In this document: positions 54,032-62,320 of the stretch, one piece after another
Layout: every line of letters begins with the position of its first letter
Position numbering within the stretch: the first letter of the stretch is position 1
Assembly (NCBI RefSeq): GCF_014643775.1
Contig: NZ_BMKC01000002.1
Location: 310,001-374,000, forward strand
Direction: 5' to 3'
Source of the DNA: Arenimonas soli
GTDB lineage: Bacteria > Pseudomonadota > Gammaproteobacteria > Xanthomonadales > Xanthomonadaceae
Length of the DNA: 64,000 nucleotides
Notes under the pieces: model-generated
What the model was told of the DNA's origin: nothing
Database searches by the model: none
What the model saw: the letters and a program-made list of their open reading frames with translations, nothing else
Made by a program: the position numbers and the translations under genes

Positions 54032-55060
54032 ATGCGTCCTCGTCCCAGCTTTTGCCCGACGCGTGCGGAGGCCCAGGCCGCCGTCCACCCACGTGGCGCA
54101 TGGCTGGGCCTGCGGTTGGCGGCGACGCTGGCGCTGGCCGGCGCGATCACGGCCACGCAGGCCGCGGAGTTCAACGCCAACAGCCGCTTCGAAGCCAACC
54201 CCGAAAGCGAACTGGGCCTGTACCGTTTCGACTTGCGCATCCGCCAGCGCATCGATTCGTCCGAGGGCATCGGCACGATCACCTATTACGTGAACTCGGC
54301 CGACAACAGCATGATGATCCCGGCGTCGGGCCTGGGCGCGTGGTGGCCCGGCGGCGAATTCGCGCAGGGCCGGCTGGAATTCGTCATCCGGCAGGCGGAC
54401 GGCGATTTCATGGCCTGCGGTGAACACCAGGACGTGGGGCCCGCCTGCCTGCTGCTGGGCGAAAACCTGGGCCCGGCCTTCGGCTGGCTGCGCGACATGG
54501 GCTGGCACCAGGCGTTCCTGGACTCCATCGCCAGCACCCCGCAAACCCTGGGCGAAGGCCCGGGTGGCGGCGCCCAGGGCGTGCGTGGCCGCGGCCAGGA
54601 TGCCTACCTGCAGATGTGGTTCGACCGCGGCACCAGTACGGTCGCCACCCGGATGCCCTTCCTGGGCCTGGGCGTGGGCGTGATGAAGGACTTCCGCGTA
54701 CGCAGCAACCGCACCGTCACGCGTCTGCGCGTCGAGGGCATGGACAAGGATGGCGGCGACGTGGTGATGGACCTGGTCGAACTGGTGCCTGCGCGCGCCA
54801 GCCGGGACACCTCGCTGTACCACTTCGTCACGACCTTCACCGCCCAGGGCGTCGAGGAAGCCGTGCAGATCGGCCAGCAGGGGCTTTCGCTGCAGGCCCA
54901 GGCGCGCGGCATCCAGGAAGCCCTGGACGCCTGCCCGAAAGGCCGGGCCGGGCGGGATTGCCGCGAGCGCGAACGCGCCCGCATGAAGGCCCTGGAAGAC
55001 CAGTTCCGCCAGCAGGCGCTCGACTACGGTCGCCGCCACGGCTTGCCGGTCGGCGACTGA
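54032..55060 (+). CDS. Secreted protein of unknown function
   Basis: 342 residues. AGGAG lies seven bases before the ATG. The N-terminus has a long Arg-rich start and a hydrophobic stretch ending ATQAAEF (about residue 46), which reads as a signal peptide. The mature part has beta-rich segments (LYRFDLRIRQRIDSSEGIGTIT, DFRVRSNRTVTRLRVEGMDK) and a charged helical end (CPKGRAGRDCRERERARMKALED) with two cysteines seven residues apart. I recognise no family. It stands alone between the YadGH-like operon and tatD. Confidence 0.75.
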   Translation: MRPRPSFCPTRAEAQAAVHPRGAWLGLRLAATLALAGAITATQAAEFNANSRFEANPESELGLYRFDLRIRQRIDSSEGIGTITYYVNSADNSMMIPASGLGAWWPGGEFAQGRLEFVIRQADGDFMACGEHQDVGPACLLLGENLGPAFGWLRDMGWHQAFLDSIASTPQTLGEGPGGGAQGVRGRGQDAYLQMWFDRGTSTVATRMPFLGLGVGVMKDFRVRSNRTVTRLRVEGMDKDGGDVVMDLVELVPARASRDTSLYHFVTTFTAQGVEEAVQIGQQGLSLQAQARGIQEALDACPKGRAGRDCRERERARMKALEDQFRQQALDYGRRHGLPVGD

Positions 55061-55079
55061 AGCTCATCGCTGCAACGGA

Positions 55080-55877
55080 TCAGGCGGGGTCGGGCAGGGC
55101 GAAGAAGGCCGCGGCCGCGGCGGTGGTGGCCGCGGCGGTGGTGGCCAGGTCTTCGCCGCGATCGCGCGCCAGCTCCTCGACGATGTGGGCCAGGTACATG
55201 GGTTCGTTGCGGCGGTGGCTGGGCATCGGCCGCACGGTGCGCGGCAGCAGGTAGGGCGCGTCGGTTTCCACCATCAGGCGGTGGCCCGGGATGTCCTTCA
55301 CGAATTCGCGCAGATGCTGGCCGCGGCGTTCGTCGCACAGCCAGCCGGTGATGCCGACGTGCCAGTCCTGGTCGAGGTAGTCGAAACATTCCGCGCGGGT
55401 GCCGGTGAAACAGTGCACGACCACCGGCCCGAGCTTGCCTTCGAACTCTTTCATGATCGCCATGAAGTCGCCGTGGGCGTCGCGCTGGTGCAGGAACAGC
55501 GGCAGGGCGGTTTCCGCCGCCAGTTCCAGCTGGCGTTCGAAAGCCAGCCGCTGCGCCGGGCGCGGTGAGAAATCACGGTGGTAGTCGAGCCCGCACTCAC
55601 CGGCCGCCACGACTTCAGGCGCGGCCTGCAGCGCACGCAGCTCGGCGATGGCCTCGGCCGTGCATTCCACGGCGTGGTGGGGATGGATTCCCGCCGTTGC
55701 CCAGAGCTGGCCCGGGTGCGCCCGCGCCAGCTCCAGCGCCCGCACCGACCCGGCCCGGCTGGCACCGGTCACCACCATGCGCTGCACGCCCGCGGTGCGC
55801 GCCCGCGCCAGCACGGCACCCAGGTCGTGGTCGAAACTCTCGTGGCCCAGGTTGGCGCCAATATCGATCAGGTCCAT
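55080..55877 (-). CDS. tatD: TatD-family metal-dependent hydrolase
   Basis: 265 residues. Metal ligands of the family are visible: the usual HxH near the start is replaced by IGANLGHESF, as in TatD proper. E is in AAGECGLDYHR, H in LPLFLHQRDAH, H in VVVHCFTGT, and D in MVETDAPYL. TatD has 3'-5' exonuclease activity in E. coli. The ATG lies one base from a REP-like inverted repeat, which leaves no normal leader. The C-terminus has an Ala/Thr-rich run. Confidence 0.88.
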   Translation of the reverse strand: MDLIDIGANLGHESFDHDLGAVLARARTAGVQRMVVTGASRAGSVRALELARAHPGQLWATAGIHPHHAVECTAEAIAELRALQAAPEVVAAGECGLDYHRDFSPRPAQRLAFERQLELAAETALPLFLHQRDAHGDFMAIMKEFEGKLGPVVVHCFTGTRAECFDYLDQDWHVGITGWLCDERRGQHLREFVKDIPGHRLMVETDAPYLLPRTVRPMPSHRRNEPMYLAHIVEELARDRGEDLATTAAATTAAAAAFFALPDPA

Positions 55878-55878
55878 A

Positions 55879-55946
55879 AAATGGGGTCAGAGAACATATG
55901 TGTTTAAAGCGCGCCATTGAAACATAAATGTTCTCTGACCCCATTT
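55879..55946. repeat. REP-like inverted repeat with 19-bp perfect arms
   Basis: The left arm 55879-55897 (AAATGGGGTCAGAGAACAT) is perfectly complementary to 55928-55946. The 30-base loop holds a second inner pairing, TGTTT/AAACA. The element fills most of the gap between tatD and hrpB. Its terminal block TGGGGTCAGA occurs again at 59851-59870. The sequence resembles the non-coding palindromes mobilised by RAYT transposases, but no such gene is in the window. Confidence 0.82.
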
Positions 55947-55971
55947 GGGTTGGGCGGCTACACTGCGCGCC

Positions 55972-58464
55972 GTGGCCGGGCCTGACTTTCCGATTGCCGA
56001 GTTGTTGCCGGGGCTGCTGCGCAGCCTCGACGAACATCCACGCCTGGTGCTCGAAGCGCCGCCCGGCGCCGGCAAGACCACCCAGGTGCCGCTGGCGCTG
56101 CTCGAAGCGCCCTGGCGCGGCGATGGCCGCATCCTCATGCTTGAACCGCGGCGCGTGGCCGCTCGCGCCGCGGCCGGCTTCATGGCCCGCCAGCTCGGGC
56201 AGGCGCCCGGCGAAACCGTTGGCTACCGCATCCGCTTCGAATCGAAGGTGTCCGCGCGCACCCGCATCGAGGTCGTCACCGAAGGCATCCTGACCCGGAT
56301 GGTGCAGGACGACCCGACGCTGGAAGGCGTGGCGGCGATCGTCTTCGACGAATTCCACGAACGCCACCTGGCCGGCGACCTGGGCCTGGCCCTGGCCCTG
56401 GACGTGCAGTCGCAGCTGCGTCCCGACCTGCGCATCGTGCTGATGTCGGCCACGCTCGACGGCGAGGCGCTGGCCCGGTTCCTCGACGCGCCACGGCTGA
56501 CCAGCGCCGGCCGCAGCTTCCCGGTGACGGTGGCGCACTTCCCGGCGCGCCGGGAAGAAAGCACCACGGCGCAGCTGCGGCGCTGCATCACCGAAGCCCT
56601 GGAAAAACATCCGGGCGACCTGCTGGTGTTCCTGCCGGGGCAGCGGGAAATCGCGCAGGCGCTGGCGGCGCTCGGGGCAGAGGGGGCGATCGCCAGCGAC
56701 ATCCAGGTGCTGCCCTTGCACGGCGACCTTTCCGTCGACCAACAAACCGCCGCGCTCAGCCCCGACCCCCAGGGCCGTCGCCGCATCGTGCTGGCCACCA
56801 ACGTCGCCGAAAGTTCGGTCACGCTACCCGGCGTGCGCGTGGTGATCGACCTGGGCAAGGCGCGCGAACCGCGCTACGACCCCAACTCGGGTTTTTCCCG
56901 CCTTGAAACGGTGGCGATTTCGCAGGCCTCCGCCGACCAGCGCGCCGGCCGCGCCGGCCGCGTCGCCGAAGGCTGGGCCTACCGTCTCTGGCCGCAGTCG
57001 CAGCGCCTGGAGCCCATGCGAACGCCGGAGATCGCCCAGGTCGAACTGGCCGGCCTGGCGCTGGAGCTGGCGGCCTGGGGTAGCGATGCGCTGCGCTTCC
57101 CCGACCCGCCGCCGTCCGGCGCGATGGCCGCCGCGCGTGAACTGCTGCAGCGCCTGGGTGCGCTCGACACCGATGCACGCATCACCCCGTTCGGCCGCCG
57201 GCTGCTGGCGCTGGGCACCCACCCGCGCATGGCCGCGATGCTGCATGCTCCGACGCTGCCCGGGGACACCGCCCTGGCCTGCGACCTTGCCGCCCTGGTC
57301 GAAGCCCGCGACCCGCTGCGCGAACGCAGCGACGCCCTCGCGGAGCGCTGGCAGGCGCTGGCCGCGTTCCGGTCCGGTCGTACGCCGGGCCAGGCCAACC
57401 GCGGCGCTCTGGCGGCCATCGATGCCGCCGCGCGCCAGTGGCGACGCCGCCTCCGCTGCGAAGCACCGCCGCCCGCGGACGTTCCGGCGCACCACCTGGG
57501 CGACCTGCTGGCGCACGCCTTCCCCGACCGCATCGCGCGCCAGCATCCCGCCGATCCGCGCCGCTACCAGCTGGCCAATGGCCGCATGGCGCGCCTGTTC
57601 GACGACAGCGTGGTGTTTGGCGAACCCTGGCTGGTCGTCACCGAACTGCGCTTCGAATCCCGCGACTCATTGGTGCTGCGCGCCGCCCCGGTGGACGAAG
57701 CGCGGCTGCAACGCGACTTCCCCGAGCGCTTTTTCGAAGGCGACGTGGTGCGCTGGGACGCCGAAGCCCGCGCTTTGCTCAGCCGCCGCGAGCGCCGCTT
57801 CGACCGCATCACCCTCGAATCCAAGCCCGCCGGCCGGCCCGACCCGGCGCTGGCCGCCCAGGCCCTGACCGACGCCGTCGGCGAACTGGGCCTGGACGCG
57901 CTGCCCTGGACCGACGCCCTGCGGCAATGGCGTGAACGCGTGCGCTGCCTGCGCGAATGGCTGCCCGACCTGGGCCTGCCCGACCTGTCCGACGAAACGC
58001 TGCTGGCCACGCGCGCGCGCTGGCTGCAGCCGGCCTTCGACGGCAAGACGCGCCTGGACGCCCTTGACGAACAGACGCTGGGCGAAGCGCTCAGGTCCGG
58101 ACTCGACTGGTCGCTCCGCCAGCGTATCGACACCCTGGCACCGCGCCGGATCAGCGTGCCGTCCGGCCAGGAGCGCCCGGTCACCTACGCCCTGGGCAGT
58201 GCGCCGGTGCTGGCGGTGAAACTGCAGGAACTGTTCGGCCTGGCCGATACGCCGCGGGTGGCCGACGGCCGCGTGCCGGTGCTGCTGCACCTGCTTTCGC
58301 CGGGCGGAAAACCCCTGCAGGTGACCCAGGACCTGCGCAGTTTCTGGCTCAACACCTACCCGGAAGTGCGCAAGGAAATGAAGGGGCGTTACCCCCGCCA
58401 CCCCTGGCCCGAGGACCCCTGGACGGCCACCGCCACCCATCGCGCCAAACCGCGCGGCAGCTAG
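55972..58464 (+). CDS. hrpB: ATP-dependent helicase HrpB
   Basis: 830 residues from the GTG at 55972. The upstream frame reads into the REP-like element. Motif I is LEAPPGAGKTTQVPLALL, motif II is VFDEFHERH (DEFH), motif III is MSATLDG, and motif VI is QRAGRAGR. A helical domain and the long HrpB C-terminal domain ending in RKEMKGRYPRHPWPEDP follow. It is an RNA helicase-like protein; its role differs between species. TACACT seven bases before the GTG may mean a very short leader. Confidence 0.93.
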   Translation: MAGPDFPIAELLPGLLRSLDEHPRLVLEAPPGAGKTTQVPLALLEAPWRGDGRILMLEPRRVAARAAAGFMARQLGQAPGETVGYRIRFESKVSARTRIEVVTEGILTRMVQDDPTLEGVAAIVFDEFHERHLAGDLGLALALDVQSQLRPDLRIVLMSATLDGEALARFLDAPRLTSAGRSFPVTVAHFPARREESTTAQLRRCITEALEKHPGDLLVFLPGQREIAQALAALGAEGAIASDIQVLPLHGDLSVDQQTAALSPDPQGRRRIVLATNVAESSVTLPGVRVVIDLGKAREPRYDPNSGFSRLETVAISQASADQRAGRAGRVAEGWAYRLWPQSQRLEPMRTPEIAQVELAGLALELAAWGSDALRFPDPPPSGAMAAARELLQRLGALDTDARITPFGRRLLALGTHPRMAAMLHAPTLPGDTALACDLAALVEARDPLRERSDALAERWQALAAFRSGRTPGQANRGALAAIDAAARQWRRRLRCEAPPPADVPAHHLGDLLAHAFPDRIARQHPADPRRYQLANGRMARLFDDSVVFGEPWLVVTELRFESRDSLVLRAAPVDEARLQRDFPERFFEGDVVRWDAEARALLSRRERRFDRITLESKPAGRPDPALAAQALTDAVGELGLDALPWTDALRQWRERVRCLREWLPDLGLPDLSDETLLATRARWLQPAFDGKTRLDALDEQTLGEALRSGLDWSLRQRIDTLAPRRISVPSGQERPVTYALGSAPVLAVKLQELFGLADTPRVADGRVPVLLHLLSPGGKPLQVTQDLRSFWLNTYPEVRKEMKGRYPRHPWPEDPWTATATHRAKPRGS

Positions 58465-58558
58465 GCGGCCGGGCGGCACGCTGCGCTGCGTTCATGTCTT
58501 TCAGGTTAGGCTGTATCGGCAAGTCCCTCGTTTCACCAATGATTTCCGGAGACCCGAC

Positions 58559-59029
58559 ATGAGCAAGACGAACAAGATCGTTTCGACCGCCATGGCCAAG
58601 CTGGGTGATGCCGGCGCCAAGGCGAAAAAATCCTGGAACAAGGCCGACCTGGCCAAGAAGGCCGGCGCGCTGGTCGGAGCCGGTGCCGGCGCCGCCGCCG
58701 TCAAGCGCGGCTCCAGCGCCGCCATCAAGGCCGTGCGCAAGCACCCGGTCGGTACCGCCGTCGGCGCCGCCGCGCTGGCCGCCGTGGGCGCAGCGGTTTA
58801 CGCGGTGAACAAGCGCAAGAAGGCTGCCGCCGCCGGCGCCACCGCCAAGAAGTCCACCCAGGTGGCCGCGAAGAAGTCGACGGCGAAAAAGGCCGCGGCC
58901 AAGAAGGCGCCTGCGAAGAAGGCCGCCAGCAAGTCGACGGCGCGCAAGTCCGCCGCCAGGAAGGCCCCGGCCAAGAAGGCTTCCACCCGCAAGACCGCCG
59001 CCCGCAAGTCGGCGGCGAAGAAGTCCTAA
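58559..59029 (+). CDS. Lys/Ala-rich histone H1-like protein with a membrane segment
   Basis: 156 residues; GGAG lies nine bases before the ATG. The first half carries small-residue hydrophobic stretches (GALVGAGAGAAAV; HPVGTAVGAAALAAVGAAVYAV, residues 61-82). From residue 83 to the end the sequence is almost only Lys, Ala, Arg, Ser and Thr, in AAKK/SAARK-type repeats like those of AlgP and eukaryotic histone H1. The tail should bind DNA or other polyanions. The hydrophobic helix suggests membrane attachment, which is unusual for a nucleoid protein. Confidence 0.8.
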   Translation: MSKTNKIVSTAMAKLGDAGAKAKKSWNKADLAKKAGALVGAGAGAAAVKRGSSAAIKAVRKHPVGTAVGAAALAAVGAAVYAVNKRKKAAAAGATAKKSTQVAAKKSTAKKAAAKKAPAKKAASKSTARKSAARKAPAKKASTRKTAARKSAAKKS

Positions 59030-59045
59030 GGCTGATTCATTGCGA

Positions 59046-59069
59046 CGGCCGGGCCCCGGGGCCCGGCCG
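59046..59069. terminator. Perfect 24-bp palindrome between convergent genes
   Basis: CGGCCGGGCCCC and its complement form one unbroken palindrome between the stop codons of the H1-like and methyltransferase genes. It lacks a T run, so it is a probable but not certain terminator. Confidence 0.5.
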
Positions 59070-59075
59070 ATGCCG

Positions 59076-59834
59076 TCAGTCCGCCGGCGGCGCCCGCCCC
59101 GCGCGGATGCTCAGCGGCCACTCCACGTCGCGAACCGTGTCCGGGTCACCCCAGGCGTCGGCGAACCGCGCCTGCAGTTCGGCCACGGCATCGTGGCCCG
59201 TTTCCGCCAGGCAACGCTGGCTGGCCGACCAGCTGCGCAGGTAGGCCAGGTACTGGGCCAGCGTCCAGGACTGGGTCATCTCCAGGCGCGGGATTTCGCC
59301 CAGGGCTTCGAACTGGAACGGCAGGTGCCGGTAGCCGTCTTCGACATGGCGGCGTTCGGGTGGCCACCAGGGCCCAAGCCGGTCCTCGTAGAGTTCGTGG
59401 AAAACCGTGTCGACGTCGCGGCTGACCCGCGACCGGCCATAACACCACACCGCGCACAGGCCATCGGGCTTTAGCACGCGCAGGGCTTCGTGGCAGAAGC
59501 GTTCCTGGTCGAACCAGTGGTAACACTGGGCCGCGGTGACCAGGTCGACGGTGTCGGTGCGCAGCGTGCAGTGTTCGGCGGTTTCGACGCGCCAGGTCAC
59601 GCGCGGGTGTTCGGGTGCGCTGTCTATCTGGGCCTGGCTGGCGTCACTGGCGTGGATGCGGTTGAACCAGTGCGCAAGGGCCAGGCTGGCCTGGCCGTTG
59701 CCGCAGCCAACGTCCCAGACCAGGTCGTGGTGCCGGCACTGGTCGGCCAGCCACTGGAAAAGCGCATGCGGGTAGGTGGGCCGCGCCGCGGCATAGTCCA
59801 CCGCGTGCCCCGAAAAATGGTCCTTGAACTCCAC
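59076..59834 (-). CDS. Class I SAM-dependent methyltransferase
   Basis: 252 residues from the GTG at 59834, three bases after GGGAGGG. The longer frame to 59873 only translates a REP-like palindrome. Motif I is LVWDVGCGNGQASLALA, motif II is HASDASQAQID, and the motif IV region is DLVTAAQCYHWFDQERF. The N-terminus FSGHAVDYAAARPTYPHALF is typical of a family that includes fungal and plant small-molecule methyltransferases. The substrate is unknown. Confidence 0.87.
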   Translation of the reverse strand: MEFKDHFSGHAVDYAAARPTYPHALFQWLADQCRHHDLVWDVGCGNGQASLALAHWFNRIHASDASQAQIDSAPEHPRVTWRVETAEHCTLRTDTVDLVTAAQCYHWFDQERFCHEALRVLKPDGLCAVWCYGRSRVSRDVDTVFHELYEDRLGPWWPPERRHVEDGYRHLPFQFEALGEIPRLEMTQSWTLAQYLAYLRSWSASQRCLAETGHDAVAELQARFADAWGDPDTVRDVEWPLSIRAGRAPPAD

Positions 59835-59850
59835 GCACCCTCCCGCCTGA

Positions 59851-59870
59851 ATTGGGGTCAGACCCCATTT
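59851..59870. repeat. Minimal REP-like palindrome
   Basis: ATTGGGGTCAGACCCCATTT is nearly palindromic around TCAGA and equals the joined ends of the larger element at 55879-55946 without its loop. It lies between rluE and the methyltransferase gene. Confidence 0.72.
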
Positions 59871-59889
59871 CACTCCCGCGGCCGGGTGG

Positions 59890-60435
59890 CTACAAGGGCT
59901 CTTCGCGCCACAGGCCCGGGCGCAGGCCTTCGAGCCGGTGCGGGCCGACGGCGATGCGCAGCAGGCGCAGGGTGGGCAGGCCGACGGCGGCGGTCATGCG
60001 CCGCACCTGGCGGTTGCGGCCTTCGGTGATGGTCAGTTCGATCCAGCTGTCGGCCACGGTCTTGCGCTGGCGCACCGGCGGGTCGCGCGGCCACAGCCAG
60101 TCGGGGGCGCCGACCAGCTTCTGGGCCTTGGCCGGGCGGGTGGTGCCTTCCTTGAGCTCGACGCCCTGGCGCAGCGCGGTGAGCTGTTCTTCGGTGCAAT
60201 CGCCCTCGACCTGGGCCAGGTAGGTCTTGGGCCAGTGGAACTTGGGTGAGCTGATGCGCGCGATCAGCGGGCCGTCGTCGGACAGCAGGAGCAGGCCTTC
60301 GGAGTCCTGGTCCAGCCGCCCGGCGGCGTAGACCCCTTCCGGCAGGTCGAAACCCGCCAGCGTGGGCCGCGGCGGCACCGTCTTGTCCGTGAACTGGCTC
60401 AGTACACCGTAGGGCTTGTTGAAGGCGATCAGCAT
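59890..60435 (-). CDS. rluE: 23S rRNA pseudouridine synthase RluE type
   Basis: 181 residues. It lacks the S4 domain found in many relatives, as RluE does. The catalytic motif is AAGRLDQDSEGLLLLSDDG, with the active aspartate in GRLD. Other RsuA-family blocks are FNKPYGVLSQF, KTYLAQVEG and ITEGRNRQVRRMTAAVGLPTLRL. RluE of E. coli modifies U2457 of 23S rRNA. TAGAAT six bases before the ATG, with no ribosome-binding site, points to a leaderless mRNA. Confidence 0.92.
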   Translation of the reverse strand: MLIAFNKPYGVLSQFTDKTVPPRPTLAGFDLPEGVYAAGRLDQDSEGLLLLSDDGPLIARISSPKFHWPKTYLAQVEGDCTEEQLTALRQGVELKEGTTRPAKAQKLVGAPDWLWPRDPPVRQRKTVADSWIELTITEGRNRQVRRMTAAVGLPTLRLLRIAVGPHRLEGLRPGLWREEPL

Positions 60436-60441
60436 CCGCCC

Positions 60442-60447
60442 ATTCTA
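60442..60447 (-). promoter_or_regulatory. Probable -10 element giving a leaderless rluE mRNA
   Basis: TAGAAT (5 of 6) is followed by six bases and the ATG, the same spacing as upstream of rlmI and the propeller-GGDEF gene. No -35 consensus is visible. Confidence 0.42.
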
Positions 60448-60502
60448 CGCCGCATGGGAAAATGCTGCCGGGGCCAGGACCGGCCCCGCACAGGGAACCC
60501 CG

Positions 60503-62269
60503 ATGACCCGCGAACACCCGCTGCGCCGGCTTGCCGGCTTCGCCCGCCCCCACCGGGGCACCGCCGTGGCCGCCACGGTCTATTCGGTGCTCAACAAGTT
60601 CTTCGACGTGCTGCCCGAGCTGCTGATCGGCGTGGCCGTGGACGTGGTGGTGAACCAGCAGGACTCCTTCCTGGCCGGCCTGGGCGTGCCCGACCCGCTG
60701 CACCAGCTGTACCTGCTGGTGGCGCTGTCGATCGCGGTCTGGGTGCTCGAGTCGGTGTTCGAATACCTGCTGGCGGTGAAGTGGCGCGGCCTGGCCCAGG
60801 AACTGCAGCACGCGCTGCGCCAGGCCGCCTACGGCCACCTGCAGCGCCTGCCGCCGGCGGTGATCGAACGCGAGCGCAGCGGCCGGCTGATGGCGCTGAT
60901 GAACGAAGACGTCAACCAGATCGAACGTTTCCTCAACACCGGCGCCAACGACCTGATCCAGGTGGTGGTTTCCTCGCTGCTGGTGGGCGCGGTGTTCTTC
61001 GTGCTGACCGCCAGCCTGGCGGCCCTGGCGATGCTGCCGATCCCGCTGATCCTGATCGGCGCTTTCTGGTTCCAGAAGCGGCTGGCGCCGCGCTACGCCG
61101 CGGCGCGCGAAGCCGCGGCCACGGTGTCGGCGCGCTTGAACAACAACCTGGCCGGCATGGCCACCATCCAGGCCTACACGGCCGAGGAGTTCGAGGCCGA
61201 ACACCTGCGCCAGGCCTCCGATGGCTTCCGCGCCCGCAACGCCGATGCCATCCGGTTCTCGGCGGCGATCACGCCGGTGATCCGCATGGCCATCCTGGCC
61301 GGCTTCGTTGCCACGCTGCTTTACGGCGGCGTGCTTACGCTGCGCGGCGACCTGGGCGTGGGCAGCTATTCGGCCCTGGTCTACCTGACCCAGCGCCTGC
61401 TGTGGCCGCTGACGCGCCTGGCCGACATGGTGGACCTGTACCAGCGCGCCATGGCCTCGGTGAACCGGGTGATGGACCTGCTGGACATGCCGGTGCCGGT
61501 GCGCGGCACCTCCGAGGTGCCGGCAGGCGCCCGCGGTGAACTGCGCTTCGAGGACGTCGGTTTCGACTACGACGGGCGCATGGCGGTGCAGGGCATCACC
61601 CTGCACATTCCCGCCGGCGCCACCGTCGCCCTGGTCGGCGGCACGGGCGCCGGCAAGTCCACGCTGCTCAAGCTGCTGCTGCGCTTCCTGGACCCCAAAC
61701 AGGGGCGGCTGCTGCTTGACGGAGCCGACGTCGCGGGCATCGCGCCGGCTTCGCTGCGCCGGGCGGTGGGCTACGTCGCCCAGGAACCCTTCCTGACCGA
61801 CGGCACCGTCGCCGACAACATCGCCTACGGCGAACGCCAGCCCGACCGCGCCCGCGTGGAAGCGGCCGCGCGCGCCGCCGAGGCCCACGCCTTCATCGAC
61901 GCGCTGCCGCTGGGCTACGACAGCGAAGTCGGCGAACGCGGCGGCAACCTCAGCGGCGGGCAGCGCCAGCGCATCGCCCTGGCCCGCGCGCTGTACCGCG
62001 ACCCGAAGGTGCTGGTGCTCGACGAAGCCACTTCGGCCGTGGACAACGAAACCGAAGCCGCGATCCAGCGCTCGCTGGCCCGCGCCGCGAAGGGCCGGAC
62101 GACCCTGGTGGTGGCGCACCGGCTGAGCACGGTGCGCCACGCCGACGTGATCCACGTGATGGACGCCGGCCGCATCGTCGAATCGGGCAGCCACGACGAC
62201 CTGCTGACCCGCAACGGCCCCTACGCCGCCCTCTGGCGCCTGCAAACCGGCGAGGCGGTGCAGGCCTGA
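60503..62269 (+). CDS. ABC half-transporter (fused permease and ATPase)
   Basis: 588 residues from the ATG at 60503. Six membrane helices (about 20-320) are followed by an ATPase domain: Walker [22 protein letters not shown]-loop [11 protein letters not shown], signature [19 protein letters not shown], Walker [13 protein letters not shown] and VVAHRLSTV. It should act as a dimeric exporter of the MsbA/multidrug type. The substrate is not indicated by its neighbours. Confidence 0.93.
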   Translation: MTREHPLRRLAGFARPHRGTAVAATVYSVLNKFFDVLPELLIGVAVDVVVNQQDSFLAGLGVPDPLHQLYLLVALSIAVWVLESVFEYLLAVKWRGLAQELQHALRQAAYGHLQRLPPAVIERERSGRLMALMNEDVNQIERFLNTGANDLIQVVVSSLLVGAVFFVLTASLAALAMLPIPLILIGAFWFQKRLAPRYAAAREAAATVSARLNNNLAGMATIQAYTAEEFEAEHLRQASDGFRARNADAIRFSAAITPVIRMAILAGFVATLLYGGVLTLRGDLGVGSYSALVYLTQRLLWPLTRLADMVDLYQRAMASVNRVMDLLDMPVPVRGTSEVPAGARGELRFEDVGFDYDGRMAVQGITLHIPAGATVALVGGTGAGKSTLLKLLLRFLDPKQGRLLLDGADVAGIAPASLRRAVGYVAQEPFLTDGTVADNIAYGERQPDRARVEAAARAAEAHAFIDALPLGYDSEVGERGGNLSGGQRQRIALARALYRDPKVLVLDEATSAVDNETEAAIQRSLARAAKGRTTLVVAHRLSTVRHADVIHVMDAGRIVESGSHDDLLTRNGPYAALWRLQTGEAVQA

Positions 62270-62275
62270 AACGAA

Positions 62276-62299
62276 GAAGCCCTCCTTGCGGAGGGCTTC
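62276..62299. terminator. Hairpin between convergent genes
   Basis: GAAGCCCTCC and GGAGGGCTTC form a perfect 10-bp stem with loop TTGC. T-rich sequence follows on the minus strand (TTCGTTTC), so it best serves the leftward methyltransferase-fold gene. Confidence 0.65.
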
Positions 62300-62320
62300 C
62301 GGGGCGTCGTCCCCAGGGTC

